Origin: an uncultured Lachnoclostridium sp.
GTDB taxonomy: Bacteria; Bacillota; Clostridia; Lachnospirales; Lachnospiraceae
Assembly: GCA_902464595.1 (NCBI GenBank)
Contig: CABQJX010000131.1
Location: 1-7,271, forward strand
Direction of reading: 5' to 3'
DNA length: 7,271 nucleotides
Part shown: in pieces, positions 1-6,539 of the stretch
Numbering within the stretch: the stretch's first letter is position 1
How the letters are laid out: every line of letters begins with the position of its first letter
Notes under the pieces: generated by a model
What the model was told of the DNA's origin: nothing
Seen by the model: the letters and a program-made list of their open reading frames with translations, nothing else
Database searches by the model: none
Made by a program: the position numbers and the translations under genes

Positions 1-361
1 AGACGGGGTGGGGGATGAGGTTCGGCTGGTTTCTGAAATACAGGGAAAGCCTGCTGCCAAGATTATGTTCTTTAACGGGCTCAGCCAGACGCCGGAGGGG
101 CCTATTGAATATTTGAAAAACCCTTACCGGGAGGACAATCTGGCCTTCAGCCTTGCCTTGCAGCTGAAAGCGGCTGCATTTTACCCGGGTTTTACCAGAA
201 AGATTTACTTAAAGGGGCTGCGCTATAACCAGCACCTCTGTCCGCGGTCCAGCCTGATCGAGGTGGGGGCCCAGACCAATACCTATGAAGAAGCCAGAAA
301 CGCCATGGAGCCTTTGGCAGAGCTGTTAGACATGGTGTTAAGACCCCATCCACGGCCTTGA
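1..361 (+). CDS. spoIIP: Stage II sporulation protein P, C-terminal part (5' end outside window)
   Basis: SpoIIP is a forespore-engulfment peptidoglycan hydrolase (amidase and endopeptidase) that works with SpoIID and SpoIIM at the septal membrane. Only about the last 119 residues are present. The reading frame is open to the left edge from base 2, so the GTG at 8 is not a real start. The sequence shows the family's C-terminal pattern: an IMFFNGLS strand, then NPYREDNLAFSLALQLK, then KGLRYNQHL, and SSLIEVGAQTNTYEEARNAM, where the ExGxxxNT segment belongs to the amidase-like fold. The stop is TGA at 359-361. The following gene is lepA, matching the gpr-spoIIP-lepA order seen in many endospore formers. 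No T-tract terminator is visible after the stop. The assignment is based on recognised motifs and synteny; the N-terminal membrane anchor cannot be seen. Confidence 0.9.
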   Translation, partial: DGVGDEVRLVSEIQGKPAAKIMFFNGLSQTPEGPIEYLKNPYREDNLAFSLALQLKAAAFYPGFTRKIYLKGLRYNQHLCPRSSLIEVGAQTNTYEEARNAMEPLAELLDMVLRPHPRP

Positions 362-436
362 CATCCCCCTGTCTATCAGGATCGGAAGCCGGACTGGAAA
401 ATGGGAAAGCTTAAATAAACTCAAGTAAAGTCAAGG

Positions 437-465
437 TTGCAAGCATTCAGAAAAAATAGTATAAT
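437..465 (+). promoter_or_regulatory. Sigma-A-type promoter upstream of lepA
   Basis: A perfect TATAAT at 460-465 is preceded, after exactly 17 bases, by TTGCAA at 437-442 (4 of 6 matches to TTGACA). Predicted transcription start is near 472, giving a leader of about 90 bases before lepA. It lies in the only sizeable AT-rich gap of the left half (362-563), which otherwise holds no gene I can support. A short GTAG/CTAC hairpin (469-481) and an 8-base GAAGCTTC palindrome (494-501) lie in the leader and look incidental. Confidence 0.7.
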
Positions 466-563
466 TCAGTAGAAAAACTACGGAAAAAATTAGGAAGCTT
501 CTGTAAAAAATAGGGATCTGTAATTTTAAGGAAGATAAAAAGAAAGAGAAATGAGGATAAAGA

Positions 564-2378
564 ATGTCTGCAGTTGACCAGAGTAAAATTCGCAATTTTT
601 GTATCATAGCACATATCGATCACGGCAAGTCCACCCTGGCTGACCGTATTATCGAGAAAACAGGGCTTCTCACAAGCCGTGAGATGCAGGAACAGATTTT
701 AGACAACATGGATCTGGAGCGGGAGAGAGGGATTACCATTAAGTCCCAGGCAGTCCGCACCGTGTACAAGGCCCAGGACGGGAACGAGTATATTTTCAAT
801 CTGATCGACACTCCTGGACATGTGGACTTTAACTATGAGGTATCCAGAAGTTTGGCGGCCTGTGACGGCGCTATCCTTGTAGTGGATGCATCTCAGGGGA
901 TCGAGGCACAGACTCTGGCCAATGTGTATCTGGCTCTGGATCACGATCTGGACGTGTTTCCAGTGATCAATAAGATCGATCTTCCCAGCGCTGATCCCGA
1001 TCATGTAGCTGCTGAGATCGAAGATGTGATCGGTTTGGAGGCCAGCGACGCCCCGCGTATTTCCGCTAAGACAGGACTTAATATCGAGGATGTGCTGGAA
1101 GCCATTGTTCATAAAATACCAGCTCCCCAGGGGGATGCCAATGCTCCTCTCCAGGCTTTGATCTTTGACTCCATTTACGATTCCTACAAAGGGGTGATTA
1201 TCTTTTGCCGCGTGATGGAGGGAACAGTAAAAAAGGGAACCCCCATCCGAATGATGGCTACAGGAGCAGAAGCAGATGTGGTAGAGGTTGGATATTTCGG
1301 GGCAGGGCAGTTTATTGCCTGTGACGAGCTAAACGCCGGAATGGTAGGGTATATCACCGCCAGCATTAAAAATGTCCGGGATACCAGAGTGGGCGATACG
1401 GTTACTTCCAGGGATAACCCCTGCCTCTCTCCTCTGCCGGGATATAAGAAGGTGACTCCTATGGTGTACTGCGGCCTGTATCCGGCCGACGGGGCAAAAT
1501 ATAACGACCTTCGGGACGCCTTGGAGAAGCTTCAGCTCAATGATGCTTCCCTGTTTTATGAGCCGGAGACTTCCATCGCCTTAGGATTCGGCTTCCGGTG
1601 CGGATTTTTGGGCCTGCTCCATCTGGAGATCATTGAGGAACGTTTGGAGAGAGAGTACAATCTGGATCTGGTGACAACCGCCCCTGGCGTTGTATATCGT
1701 GTCTACAAGACTACTGGGGAGATGATGGAGCTCACCAATCCCTCCAATCTGCCGGATCCTACAGAGATCGAATATATGGAGGAGCCTATTGTCAGCGCTG
1801 AGATCATGGTGACTACGGAGTTTGTAGGCGCCATTATGACCCTGTGCCAGGAGCGGCGGGGAAATTATCTGGGTATGGAGTACATTGAGACGACAAGAGC
1901 GCTGTTAAAATATGAACTTCCTCTCAATGAGATCATTTACGATTTCTTTGATGCCTTAAAATCCCGTTCCAGAGGCTATGCCTCCTTTGACTATGAACTA
2001 AAGGGGTATGAGCGTTCCAGCCTGGTGAAGCTTGACATTCTGGTAAACAGGGAGGAAGTGGATGCCCTTTCCTTTATTGTCCACGCGGATTCCGCCTATG
2101 AGAGAGGCAGAAAGATGTGTGAAAAGCTGAAAGAGGAAATCCCGCGCCATTTGTTTGAAATCCCGATCCAGGCAGCCATCGGCGGAAAGATCATTGCCAG
2201 AGAAACGGTGAAGGCAGTGCGCAAGGATGTGCTGGCTAAATGTTACGGCGGAGACATCAGCCGGAAGAGGAAGCTGTTGGAGAAACAGAAGGAAGGCAAG
2301 AAGCGTATGCGCCAGATCGGAAATGTAGAGATTCCGCAGAAGGCATTTATGAGCGTTTTAAAGCTGGACGAGGAATAG
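564..2378 (+). CDS. lepA: Elongation factor 4 (LepA), ribosome-associated translational GTPase
   Basis: EF4/LepA is a GTPase that acts on bacterial ribosomes and influences translation initiation and elongation, with a reported back-translocation activity. The 604-residue length is normal for the family. The GTPase motifs are intact: P-loop AHIDHGKST at 16-24, RGIT switch I at 55-58, DTPGH at 82-86, NKID at 136-139 and SAKTG at 167-171. These are followed by EF-Tu domain 2-like, EF-G III/V-like and the LepA-specific C-terminal domain, which ends with the characteristic basic RKRKLLEKQKEGKKRMRQIG and then VEIPQKAF near 590-595. The start is ATG at 564, with GAGGA at 553-557 and a 6-base spacer. 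A sigma-A-type promoter lies about 100 bases upstream. hemW follows after 20 bases. Nothing is broken or missing; the assignment is secure. Confidence 0.98.
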   Translation: MSAVDQSKIRNFCIIAHIDHGKSTLADRIIEKTGLLTSREMQEQILDNMDLERERGITIKSQAVRTVYKAQDGNEYIFNLIDTPGHVDFNYEVSRSLAACDGAILVVDASQGIEAQTLANVYLALDHDLDVFPVINKIDLPSADPDHVAAEIEDVIGLEASDAPRISAKTGLNIEDVLEAIVHKIPAPQGDANAPLQALIFDSIYDSYKGVIIFCRVMEGTVKKGTPIRMMATGAEADVVEVGYFGAGQFIACDELNAGMVGYITASIKNVRDTRVGDTVTSRDNPCLSPLPGYKKVTPMVYCGLYPADGAKYNDLRDALEKLQLNDASLFYEPETSIALGFGFRCGFLGLLHLEIIEERLEREYNLDLVTTAPGVVYRVYKTTGEMMELTNPSNLPDPTEIEYMEEPIVSAEIMVTTEFVGAIMTLCQERRGNYLGMEYIETTRALLKYELPLNEIIYDFFDALKSRSRGYASFDYELKGYERSSLVKLDILVNREEVDALSFIVHADSAYERGRKMCEKLKEEIPRHLFEIPIQAAIGGKIIARETVKAVRKDVLAKCYGGDISRKRKLLEKQKEGKKRMRQIGNVEIPQKAFMSVLKLDEE

Positions 2379-2398
2379 GATAAAAGAGGATAAGACCA

Positions 2399-3625
2399 AT
2401 GGAGAACACTGGGGAGAACATGATAAATATGGGGAAAAGGCCTTTGGAATTGTATATTCATGTGCCTTTCTGTGCCAAAAAATGCCTGTATTGTGATTTT
2501 CTGTCCTTCCGGGCCTTGGCTTCTGTTCACGAGGCATATATTGGGCAGCTTATAAGGGAGATTGAGGCCCAGGGAAAATGGTGCGGCGGATATGAGGTGA
2601 AGACGGTCTTTATCGGCGGGGGAACCCCCTCTGTCATAGATCCTCATTTGATCCGCCAGGTAATGGATGCCCTAAAAGAAAATTTTTCTATTTCTGACCA
2701 GGCAGAGATCACCATTGAGGTCAATCCCGGAACCCTGCTGCAGAATAAGCTTCCGGTTTATCGGGAAGCCGGCATCAACCGGGTCAGCATAGGCCTCCAG
2801 TCTGCGGACAATACAGAGCTTAGGAATCTGGGAAGGATCCATACCTTTGAGGAATTTTTAAAAAGCTATCAGTGCGCCCGTATGTCCGGTTTTTCCAATA
2901 TCAATGTAGATCTTATGAGCAGCATTCCCGGCCAGACGTTGGAGAGCTGGCGCAATACTCTGAAAAAGGTGACGATGCTAAAGCCGGAGCACATATCCGC
3001 TTACAGCCTGATCGTGGAGGAGGGAACGCCTTTCTGGGATCGGTATGGCGGCGGCGCGCTGTGCGGAAAAGAGGCGAAGGAATCATATCCTCCCCTTCCT
3101 GACGAGGATACCGAAAACAGGATCTACCATTTTACCAGGACTTTTTTAAAGGAACAGGGATACCAGCGGTACGAAATTTCCAATTATGCAAAAGCCGGGA
3201 GAGAATGCCTTCACAATCTTGGATATTGGAGAGGAACCCCATATTTGGGATTGGGTTTGGGATCCTCCTCTTACATTGGGGAGATGCGTTTTTCCAATGT
3301 GAGAAGCCTGGATGCTTATCTGGATCTGGATTTTATGGCAGAGGATCGGGGAGCAGCAGCTTTGAAGGAGCTGCGGGGGCCGATTGAGGAGCTGAGCCGC
3401 CAGTCCCAGATGGAGGAGTTTATGTTCCTGGGGCTGCGGACGATCAGGGGAGTATCGGAGATTGATTTTATGAGCCGGTTCGGAGTAAAAATCGACGGCA
3501 TATACGGTCCGGTCTTAGAACGGCTTACAAAAAATGGGCTTATCAGGAGAGAGGGCGTGTGGATTTCCCTGACTGAGTGGGGAATGGACGTGAGCAATTT
3601 TGTCCTCAGTGAATTTTTGAACTAG
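2399..3625 (+). CDS. hemW: HemW-type radical SAM haem chaperone (coproporphyrinogen III oxidase-like)
   Basis: HemW is a radical-SAM-family protein that binds haem and is proposed to insert it into respiratory enzymes; it was often annotated as oxygen-independent coproporphyrinogen III oxidase. The cluster motif is C25-x3-C29-x2-C32 followed by D33-F34. The Phe, rather than the fourth Cys of true HemN (CxxxCxxCxC), favours HemW. Other hallmarks are GGGTPS at 73-78, the SAYSLIVEEGTPF segment, YEISNYA near 258, HNLGYW near 272 followed by GLGLGSSSY, and a HemN C-terminal domain starting near MEEFMFLGLR (338). The ATG at 2399 has AGAGGA at 2385-2390 with an 8-base spacer. In-frame ATGs at 2420 and 2429 are alternatives, and the last (MGKRPLELYIHVPFC) aligns best with usual family N termini. 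Located directly after lepA, as in many Firmicutes. Confidence 0.93.
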   Translation: MENTGENMINMGKRPLELYIHVPFCAKKCLYCDFLSFRALASVHEAYIGQLIREIEAQGKWCGGYEVKTVFIGGGTPSVIDPHLIRQVMDALKENFSISDQAEITIEVNPGTLLQNKLPVYREAGINRVSIGLQSADNTELRNLGRIHTFEEFLKSYQCARMSGFSNINVDLMSSIPGQTLESWRNTLKKVTMLKPEHISAYSLIVEEGTPFWDRYGGGALCGKEAKESYPPLPDEDTENRIYHFTRTFLKEQGYQRYEISNYAKAGRECLHNLGYWRGTPYLGLGLGSSSYIGEMRFSNVRSLDAYLDLDFMAEDRGAAALKELRGPIEELSRQSQMEEFMFLGLRTIRGVSEIDFMSRFGVKIDGIYGPVLERLTKNGLIRREGVWISLTEWGMDVSNFVLSEFLN

Positions 3626-3648
3626 ATTCAGAGGGAAAGGAGGATCCT

Positions 3649-4434
3649 GTGATACAGATAAATGGATCAGTCCGCATGCAGGTGAGAATACAGTTAGATG
3701 CTTTGGCGCAGGAGGATTACCGGCTTTTTCAGAGCCGTCTGGTTCCGGGGATCACAGGAATTTTAGGAGTCAGGACCCCGGATCTTCGCAGGCTGGGGAA
3801 AAAGATCAAACAGGAAGAAAAGTGGCAGGAATATATAGAGGAGGTGTCCGCGGCCTGGAAGGAAAAGGGGCAGGGAGAGCAGGGAGTCCTCTATGAGGAA
3901 ATGCTTTTGTGGGCGCTCTGTATCTGCAATGGGTGTGAGGATTGGGAGACAGCCAGAACCTATGCCAAAGCCTTTATCCCTGCTGTCAATAACTGGGCAG
4001 TCTGCGATCTGTTCTGCTGTTCCTTTAAGCAGGCCCTCCGGTGGAAGGAGGAGGCATGGGACTTTCTTCAGCCATATTTTCAATCGGAAGAAGAATATGA
4101 TCTTCGTTTTGCCGTGGTGCTGTCCATGACCTGTTTTAAGGAACCGGAGGATCTTGAGAGGGTCTTGCCGTATCTGGATCAGGTGCGCCATGAGGGATAT
4201 TATGTGAAAATGGCAGTTGCATGGGCAGTTTCCATCTATTTTGTCTATTTTCCGGAACGGATGATGAAATATCTGAAGGAAAGCAGTCTGGACGATTGGA
4301 CTTACAATAAAGCCCTTCAGAAAATACGGGAATCTGATCGGGTAGACCGTCAGACGAAGGAGGAGATCCGCTTAATGAAGCGTCCGGGAGGAACAAAAGG
4401 CGGCCGGGGAAGGGGAGCGGCCCTCTTGGATTAA
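3649..4434 (+). CDS. AlkD-like DNA alkylation repair protein (HEAT-like repeat DNA glycosylase family)
   Basis: Members of this HEAT-repeat-like family (Pfam DNA_alkylation) include AlkD, a glycosylase that removes bulky or positively charged alkylated purines without base flipping. The 261 residues carry the family N-terminal signature GITGILGVRTPDLRRLGKKI (34-53). Residues matching the AlkD catalytic cleft are visible with the right spacing: NWAVCD gives W116 and D120 (W-x3-D), then R153 and W192. By my recollection the Bacillus cereus AlkD equivalents are W109, D113, R148 and W187, so catalytic competence is plausible. The start is GTG at 3649, supported by AGGAGG at 3638-3643 with a 5-base spacer; the next in-frame ATG at 3676 has no such site. 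The C terminus ends in a Gly/Arg-rich tail (KRPGGTKGGRGRG). It lies 23 bases after hemW and 32 before glpK, probably in one operon. Substrate range is not known from sequence. Confidence 0.88.
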   Translation: MIQINGSVRMQVRIQLDALAQEDYRLFQSRLVPGITGILGVRTPDLRRLGKKIKQEEKWQEYIEEVSAAWKEKGQGEQGVLYEEMLLWALCICNGCEDWETARTYAKAFIPAVNNWAVCDLFCCSFKQALRWKEEAWDFLQPYFQSEEEYDLRFAVVLSMTCFKEPEDLERVLPYLDQVRHEGYYVKMAVAWAVSIYFVYFPERMMKYLKESSLDDWTYNKALQKIRESDRVDRQTKEEIRLMKRPGGTKGGRGRGAALLD

Positions 4435-4466
4435 GACCGCAAAATACTGGGAGAGGAGAAGCTATT

Positions 4467-5960
4467 ATGGGGAAATATATCATGTCGCTGGATTCCGGCA
4501 CTACCAGCAGCCGCTGCATCCTGTTTAACAAGCAGGGAGAAATGTGCAGTGTGGCACAGAAGGAGTTTACTCAGTATTTTCCAAAGCCTGGCTGGGTGGA
4601 GCATGATGCCAGAGAGATCTGGTCCACACAGCTGGGGGTGGCGGTAGAGGCAATGTCGAAGATTGGGGCCAGGGCGGAGGATATTGCAGCTATTGGGATC
4701 ACCAATCAGAGAGAGACCACCATCGTATGGGACAAGGCTACTGGAGAACCGGTATATCCCGCTATCGTGTGGCAGTGCCGCCGGACATCTGAATACTGCG
4801 ATCAGTTAAAGGAAAAGGGATTGTTAGAAACGTTTCGCGGGAAAACAGGCCTTGTGATCGATGCATACTTTTCAGCCACTAAGCTTCGCTGGATCCTGGA
4901 GCATGTGGAAGGAGCCAGAGAGAGGGCAGAACGGGGGGAGCTGCTTTTTGGAACGGTAGAGACCTGGCTGATCTGGAACCTTACAAGGGGAAAGGCCCAT
5001 GTGACCGATTATTCCAACGCCTCCCGGACGATGCTGTTTAACATCAATACCCTTTCCTGGGATGAGGACATTTTGCGGGAGCTGGATATTCCCTCCTGCA
5101 TGCTGCCAGAACCAGTTCCTTCCAGTGCGGTGTATGGTTTTACGGATCCCCACTTTTTTGGGGCGTCCATTCCCATTGCAGGGGCGGCGGGAGACCAGCA
5201 GGCCGCTCTGTTTGGACAGACCTGCTTTTTGCCGGGGGAGGCAAAAAATACATATGGGACAGGATGCTTTCTTTTGATGAATACAGGAAAAAAGCCTGTC
5301 TTTTCTGAAAATGGCCTGGTGACGACCATCGCTTGGGGATTGGACGGGGAGGTGGACTATGCCCTGGAAGGTTCTATTTTTGTGGCCGGAGCTGCGATCC
5401 AGTGGCTTCGGGATGAACTGCGCCTCATTGATTCCGCTGCGGATTCGGAATATATGGCGAAAAAGGTGGAGGATACTAACGGATGCTACGTTGTTCCCGC
5501 TTTTACCGGTTTGGGAGCACCTCATTGGGATCAGTATGCCAGGGGAGCAATCGTAGGGCTTACAAGAGGGGTGAACAAGTATCACATCATCCGGGCTACT
5601 CTGGATTCCCTGTGTTATCAGACAAACGATGTTCTTCAGGCTATGCGGGCAGATTCCGGCATTGATCTGGCTTCCCTCAGAGTAGATGGAGGGGCCAGCG
5701 CCAACAACTATCTGATGCAGACTCAGGCAGATCTCATTGCAGCCCCGGTAAACCGTCCAAGGTGTGTGGAGACGACAGCCATGGGAGCCGCCTATCTCGC
5801 CGGCCTGGCAGTAGGATATTGGAAGAATAAAGAGGAGGTTCTCCAAAATTGGGCGGTGGATCAGACATTTACACCCTCTATTGACCTCCAAAAGCGTGAG
5901 GGCATGATAGAAGGCTGGAACCGGGCAGTGGCCTGTTCTTATGGATGGGCAAAAAAATAG
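4467..5960 (+). CDS. glpK: Glycerol kinase, Gram-positive (HPr-regulated) type
   Basis: GlpK phosphorylates cytoplasmic glycerol with ATP to sn-glycerol 3-phosphate. The 497 residues match the usual FGGY kinase length. Visible are the ATP loop D9-SGTTS, ITNQRETT (78-85), WQCRRT (102-107), YFSATKLRW (134-142), GDQQAALFG (242-250), DGGASANNYLMQ (407-418) and AMGAAYLAGLAVGYW (438-452). Glycerol-site residues fit R82, E83, W102, Y134 and D243. The loop before GDQQ reads DPHFFG: H229 corresponds to the His phosphorylated by HPr in enterococcal and Bacillus GlpK, whereas the E. coli fructose-1,6-bisphosphate loop (GGKGGTR) is absent. The start is ATG at 4467 with AGAGGAG at 4452-4458 and an 8-base spacer. 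No glpF or glpD is adjacent; it follows the alkylation repair gene by 32 bases without a visible promoter or cre site. The stop overlaps the terminator of the convergent gene. Confidence 0.98.
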   Translation: MGKYIMSLDSGTTSSRCILFNKQGEMCSVAQKEFTQYFPKPGWVEHDAREIWSTQLGVAVEAMSKIGARAEDIAAIGITNQRETTIVWDKATGEPVYPAIVWQCRRTSEYCDQLKEKGLLETFRGKTGLVIDAYFSATKLRWILEHVEGARERAERGELLFGTVETWLIWNLTRGKAHVTDYSNASRTMLFNINTLSWDEDILRELDIPSCMLPEPVPSSAVYGFTDPHFFGASIPIAGAAGDQQAALFGQTCFLPGEAKNTYGTGCFLLMNTGKKPVFSENGLVTTIAWGLDGEVDYALEGSIFVAGAAIQWLRDELRLIDSAADSEYMAKKVEDTNGCYVVPAFTGLGAPHWDQYARGAIVGLTRGVNKYHIIRATLDSLCYQTNDVLQAMRADSGIDLASLRVDGGASANNYLMQTQADLIAAPVNRPRCVETTAMGAAYLAGLAVGYWKNKEEVLQNWAVDQTFTPSIDLQKREGMIEGWNRAVACSYGWAKK

Positions 5961-5984
5961 GGAGGGGGAATGTTATTCTCCCTC
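5951..5984 (-). terminator. Intrinsic terminator of the minus-strand NusG-II gene, overlapping both convergent stop codons
   Basis: Bases 5962-5971 pair with 5975-5984 (10 positions, one being G-U in the plus-strand RNA and C-A in the minus-strand RNA) around a 3-base loop. Read on the minus strand, the stem is followed after four bases by seven consecutive T (complement of 5951-5957), the classical intrinsic terminator arrangement. The loop and stem contain the TAA stop of the minus-strand gene (5973-5975), and the T-tract comes from the last Lys codons of glpK. On the plus strand the hairpin follows the glpK stop directly but has no T-tract, so it would stop glpK transcripts poorly, if at all. 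Confidence 0.75.
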
Positions 5985-6434
5985 GCCTATAATGGTTACG
6001 ATCATCTGATTGGGCAGGCATACGATGGTGTCACCATCTCTCTGCTTTTTACCCTGATGGACGCAGATCTGGTCGGGACAGCTTGCCTGGCTGCACCAGA
6101 TTTCCCCATTCTGTATGACAAACGTGTTGCTGCCGCCGTTTTTTGAGGCGACAGTGATCTCCTGATCTTTGGCCAGATCTAAGGTATTTGTCACCGCACC
6201 GTCCACAGAGATCTGTGCTGTCACAGCCGGCGGGCCTGTCATGAAATTCCGGGCTAAAAGGGCGGACAGGGCCAGGAAAAGAAGAACAGCAGCCAGGAAA
6301 AGATCCTGCTTTTTAAGGAGAGTTCCTTTTTCCGGGGAGGTTTCATTTTTGGAAGGAGTTTCATTTCCAGTGGGATTTCCATTTTCAAAAACGGTTCGGC
6401 CCTGGAAGGATTTTTTTCTTTTAAGAAGATCCAT
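5973..6434 (-). CDS. Membrane-anchored NusG domain II-containing protein
   Basis: The 153-residue protein has a basic N terminus (KRKK at 5-8), a low-complexity linker (17-40), one hydrophobic helix (about 44-61) and a C-terminal NusG domain II. The domain is recognised from CSQASCPDQICVHQG (114-128), IVCLPN (137-142) and the ending VTIIG. Its cysteines are C114, C119, C124 and C139. Positive-inside reasoning places the domain outside the membrane. Despite the name, it is not the transcription factor NusG: it lacks the NGN domain. The family often sits beside Gx transporter, polyprenyl synthetase and ApbE-type flavinylation genes in Firmicutes; its biochemical role is unsettled. The start ATG is at 6432-6434; the only purine-rich site, AAAGGA, is 19 bases upstream, which is too far for a normal ribosome binding site. 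An upstream ATG at 6569 would read through the promoter and the divergent gene start, so I reject it. Confidence 0.88.
   Translation of the reverse strand: MDLLKRKKSFQGRTVFENGNPTGNETPSKNETSPEKGTLLKKQDLFLAAVLLFLALSALLARNFMTGPPAVTAQISVDGAVTNTLDLAKDQEITVASKNGGSNTFVIQNGEIWCSQASCPDQICVHQGKKQRDGDTIVCLPNQMIVTIIGEGE
6315..6386 (-). repeat. Four degenerate 18-base tandem units inside the NusG-II gene
   Basis: On the minus strand, four consecutive 18-base units encode ENGNPT, GNETPS, KNETSP and EKGTLL (residues 17-40). By my count neighbouring units match at 12, 11 and 10 of 18 bases, and the core AAATGAAAC is shared by units 2 and 3. The units form the polar linker between the basic N terminus and the membrane helix, so repeat-number changes would alter linker length without breaking the frame. 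The repeat is imperfect and could partly reflect low-complexity composition. Confidence 0.5.
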
Positions 6435-6470
6435 AGCGATTGTTTGATGGCAGTCCTTTCTTGTATTAGC

Positions 6471-6498
6471 CCCCTGCCTGAAACGGTTCACGCAGGGG
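6471..6498. promoter_or_regulatory. Hairpin in the intergenic/leader region of the NusG-II gene
   Basis: CCCCTGC (6471-6477) pairs with GCAGGGG (6492-6498). After one mismatch, TGAA (6479-6482) pairs with TTCA (6487-6490) around a 4-base loop. If the minus-strand promoter at 6511-6539 is right, transcription starts near 6504 and this hairpin forms at the very 5' end of the NusG-II mRNA, where it could stabilise the transcript. At the DNA level it is also a dyad placed between two divergent genes, so it could equally be a repressor operator. It has no adjacent T-tract in either direction, so I do not call it a terminator. Confidence 0.5.
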
Positions 6499-6515
6499 AC
6501 AGCAGTCTTTATTTT
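6487..6515 (+). promoter_or_regulatory. Weak candidate promoter for the Gx transporter gene
   Basis: TTCACG (6487-6492; 4 of 6) and TATTTT (6510-6515; 4 of 6) are spaced by 17 bases on the plus strand. This would start transcription near 6522, only about 17 bases before the Gx ATG. The -35 lies in the 3' arm of the 6471-6498 hairpin, and the -10 is the same AT-rich patch used by the opposite promoter. Both boxes are poor, so this is tentative, but some plus-strand promoter is needed because the upstream gene is divergent. Confidence 0.25.
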
Positions 6516-6539
6516 ATCATAGAAACAGAAGGAGGACAA
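6511..6539 (-). promoter_or_regulatory. Promoter for the NusG-II gene (minus strand)
   Basis: On the minus strand, TTGTCC (6534-6539; 4 of 6) and TAAAAT (6511-6516; 5 of 6) are separated by exactly 17 bases. TG one base upstream of the -10 makes an extended -10 (TGATAAAAT). Predicted start is near 6504, leaving a leader of about 70 bases. The -35 box covers the complement of the ribosome binding site edge and of the first two bases of the start codon of the divergent Gx gene. Confidence 0.65.

Noticed and set aside
8..361. GTG at 8 as the start of a short independent gene
   Set aside because: The same frame is open to the window edge and the product matches the interior and C terminus of SpoIIP, so this is a truncated view of a longer gene.
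699..1112. Minus-strand open frame opposite lepA (137 codons), and similar ones at 2243-2647, 3763-4191 and 4136-4531
   Set aside because: No family features, no ribosome binding site context, and fully explained by overlap with real plus-strand genes.
4872..5891. A long minus-strand open frame of 339 codons opposite glpK
   Set aside because: It lies entirely within the strongly supported glpK, shows no recognisable motif, and looks like an antisense shadow of codon bias.
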